A stretch of 6,626 nt of DNA from Alphaproteobacteria bacterium (lineage in GTDB: Bacteria; Pseudomonadota; Alphaproteobacteria; Rhizobiales; Aestuariivirgaceae). The position numbers and the translations under genes are program-made. Position 1 is the first letter of the stretch. The number at the start of each line of letters is the position of its first letter. This document shows, piece after piece, positions 6,393 to 6,626 of this stretch. The DNA lies in the NCBI GenBank assembly GCA_005884715.1, contig VAZZ01000449.1, forward strand, positions 1-6,626, written 5' to 3'. A model generated the notes under the pieces. That model saw only the letters and a list, made by a program, of their open reading frames with translations, did not search any database and was not told the DNA's origin.

Positions 6393-6626
6393 ATGATGCT
6401 CAAGAAGGACAGCGATGCGCCGGATATGGATCCACCGGCAGTCGAGACGGTCAATGCGGAGGGAAAATCGCCCTATATGCTTTTATGCGAGCATGCTTCG
6501 AACTATATCCCGTCGCGCTACAAAGGGCTCGGGCTCGACGCCTCTGAACTCGAGCGTCATATCGCCTGGGATATCGGCGTCGCCCCGATCGCGCGTGAGC
6601 TCTCACGCGCTCTCGATGCGCCACTT
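6393..6626 (+). CDS. N-formylglutamate amidohydrolase family protein, 3' end missing
   Basis: Only the first 78 codons are present; the frame is open to the last base of the window. Visible family motifs are YMLLCEHASNYIPSRYKGLG (28-47) and LERHIAWDIGVAPIARELSR (53-72), which match the start of the FGase domain. Full-length members are about 250-300 residues and are related in fold to zinc carboxypeptidases. The best-known member, HutG, releases glutamate and formate from N-formylglutamate in histidine degradation. Many stand-alone members, including ones next to amidases and cysteine hydrolases, have no known substrate. Two adjacent ATGs are possible (6393 and 6396), with GGAG at 6384-6387 lying 5 or 8 bases upstream; the first is used here. 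It is probably in one operon with the preceding hydrolase. No other hut gene is visible, so a histidine-pathway role is not supported. Confidence 0.82.
   Translation, partial: MMLKKDSDAPDMDPPAVETVNAEGKSPYMLLCEHASNYIPSRYKGLGLDASELERHIAWDIGVAPIARELSRALDAPL

Overview
The window is GC-rich, tightly packed bacterial DNA that reads as chromosomal sequence from an alphaproteobacterium, most likely of the Rhizobiales/Hyphomicrobiales. I infer this from the base composition, the codon style, and a palindromic intergenic repeat of a kind I remember as common in that order. No RNA gene, CRISPR array, insertion sequence, phage gene or conjugation gene is visible. All family assignments come from recognising protein sequence by eye, without a database search.

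Positions 1-3565 hold three co-directional genes joined by a 4-base overlap and a 1-base gap. They correspond in order and sequence to E. coli ybhF-ybhS-ybhR. YbhF is one polypeptide with two ATP-binding domains, cut at its 5' end by the window edge. YbhS and YbhR are paralogous ABC-2 permeases with six predicted membrane helices each. Together they should form an inner-membrane exporter, normally working with a HlyD-like periplasmic adaptor (YbhG) whose gene would lie upstream of the window. Positions 3566-3738, between convergent genes, contain a roughly 115-bp compound palindromic element and little else.

Positions 3739-5547 hold two divergent genes separated by 163 bp. The minus-strand gene encodes a complete glutathione-transferase-like protein of the YfcG disulfide-reductase type. 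The plus-strand gene is a YhbW-like, luciferase-family flavin oxidoreductase. It is broken by an internal deletion of about 50-60 bp that also shifts the frame, so it is called a pseudogene.

Positions 5548-5713 are a non-coding gap with an AT-rich patch and two perfect short inverted repeats, plausibly the control region of the following pair. That pair is an isochorismatase-like cysteine hydrolase (5714-6352) and, 40 bp later, the start of an N-formylglutamate amidohydrolase-family gene that runs off the window. Together they suggest a small amide or formamide catabolic operon of unknown substrate.

I do not see a convincing new biological system. The points most worth a second look are the compound palindrome at 3597-3711, the deletion in the flavin oxidoreductase gene, the hydrolase pair with its candidate operator, and the clean split of YbhF into one intact and one degenerate ATP site.
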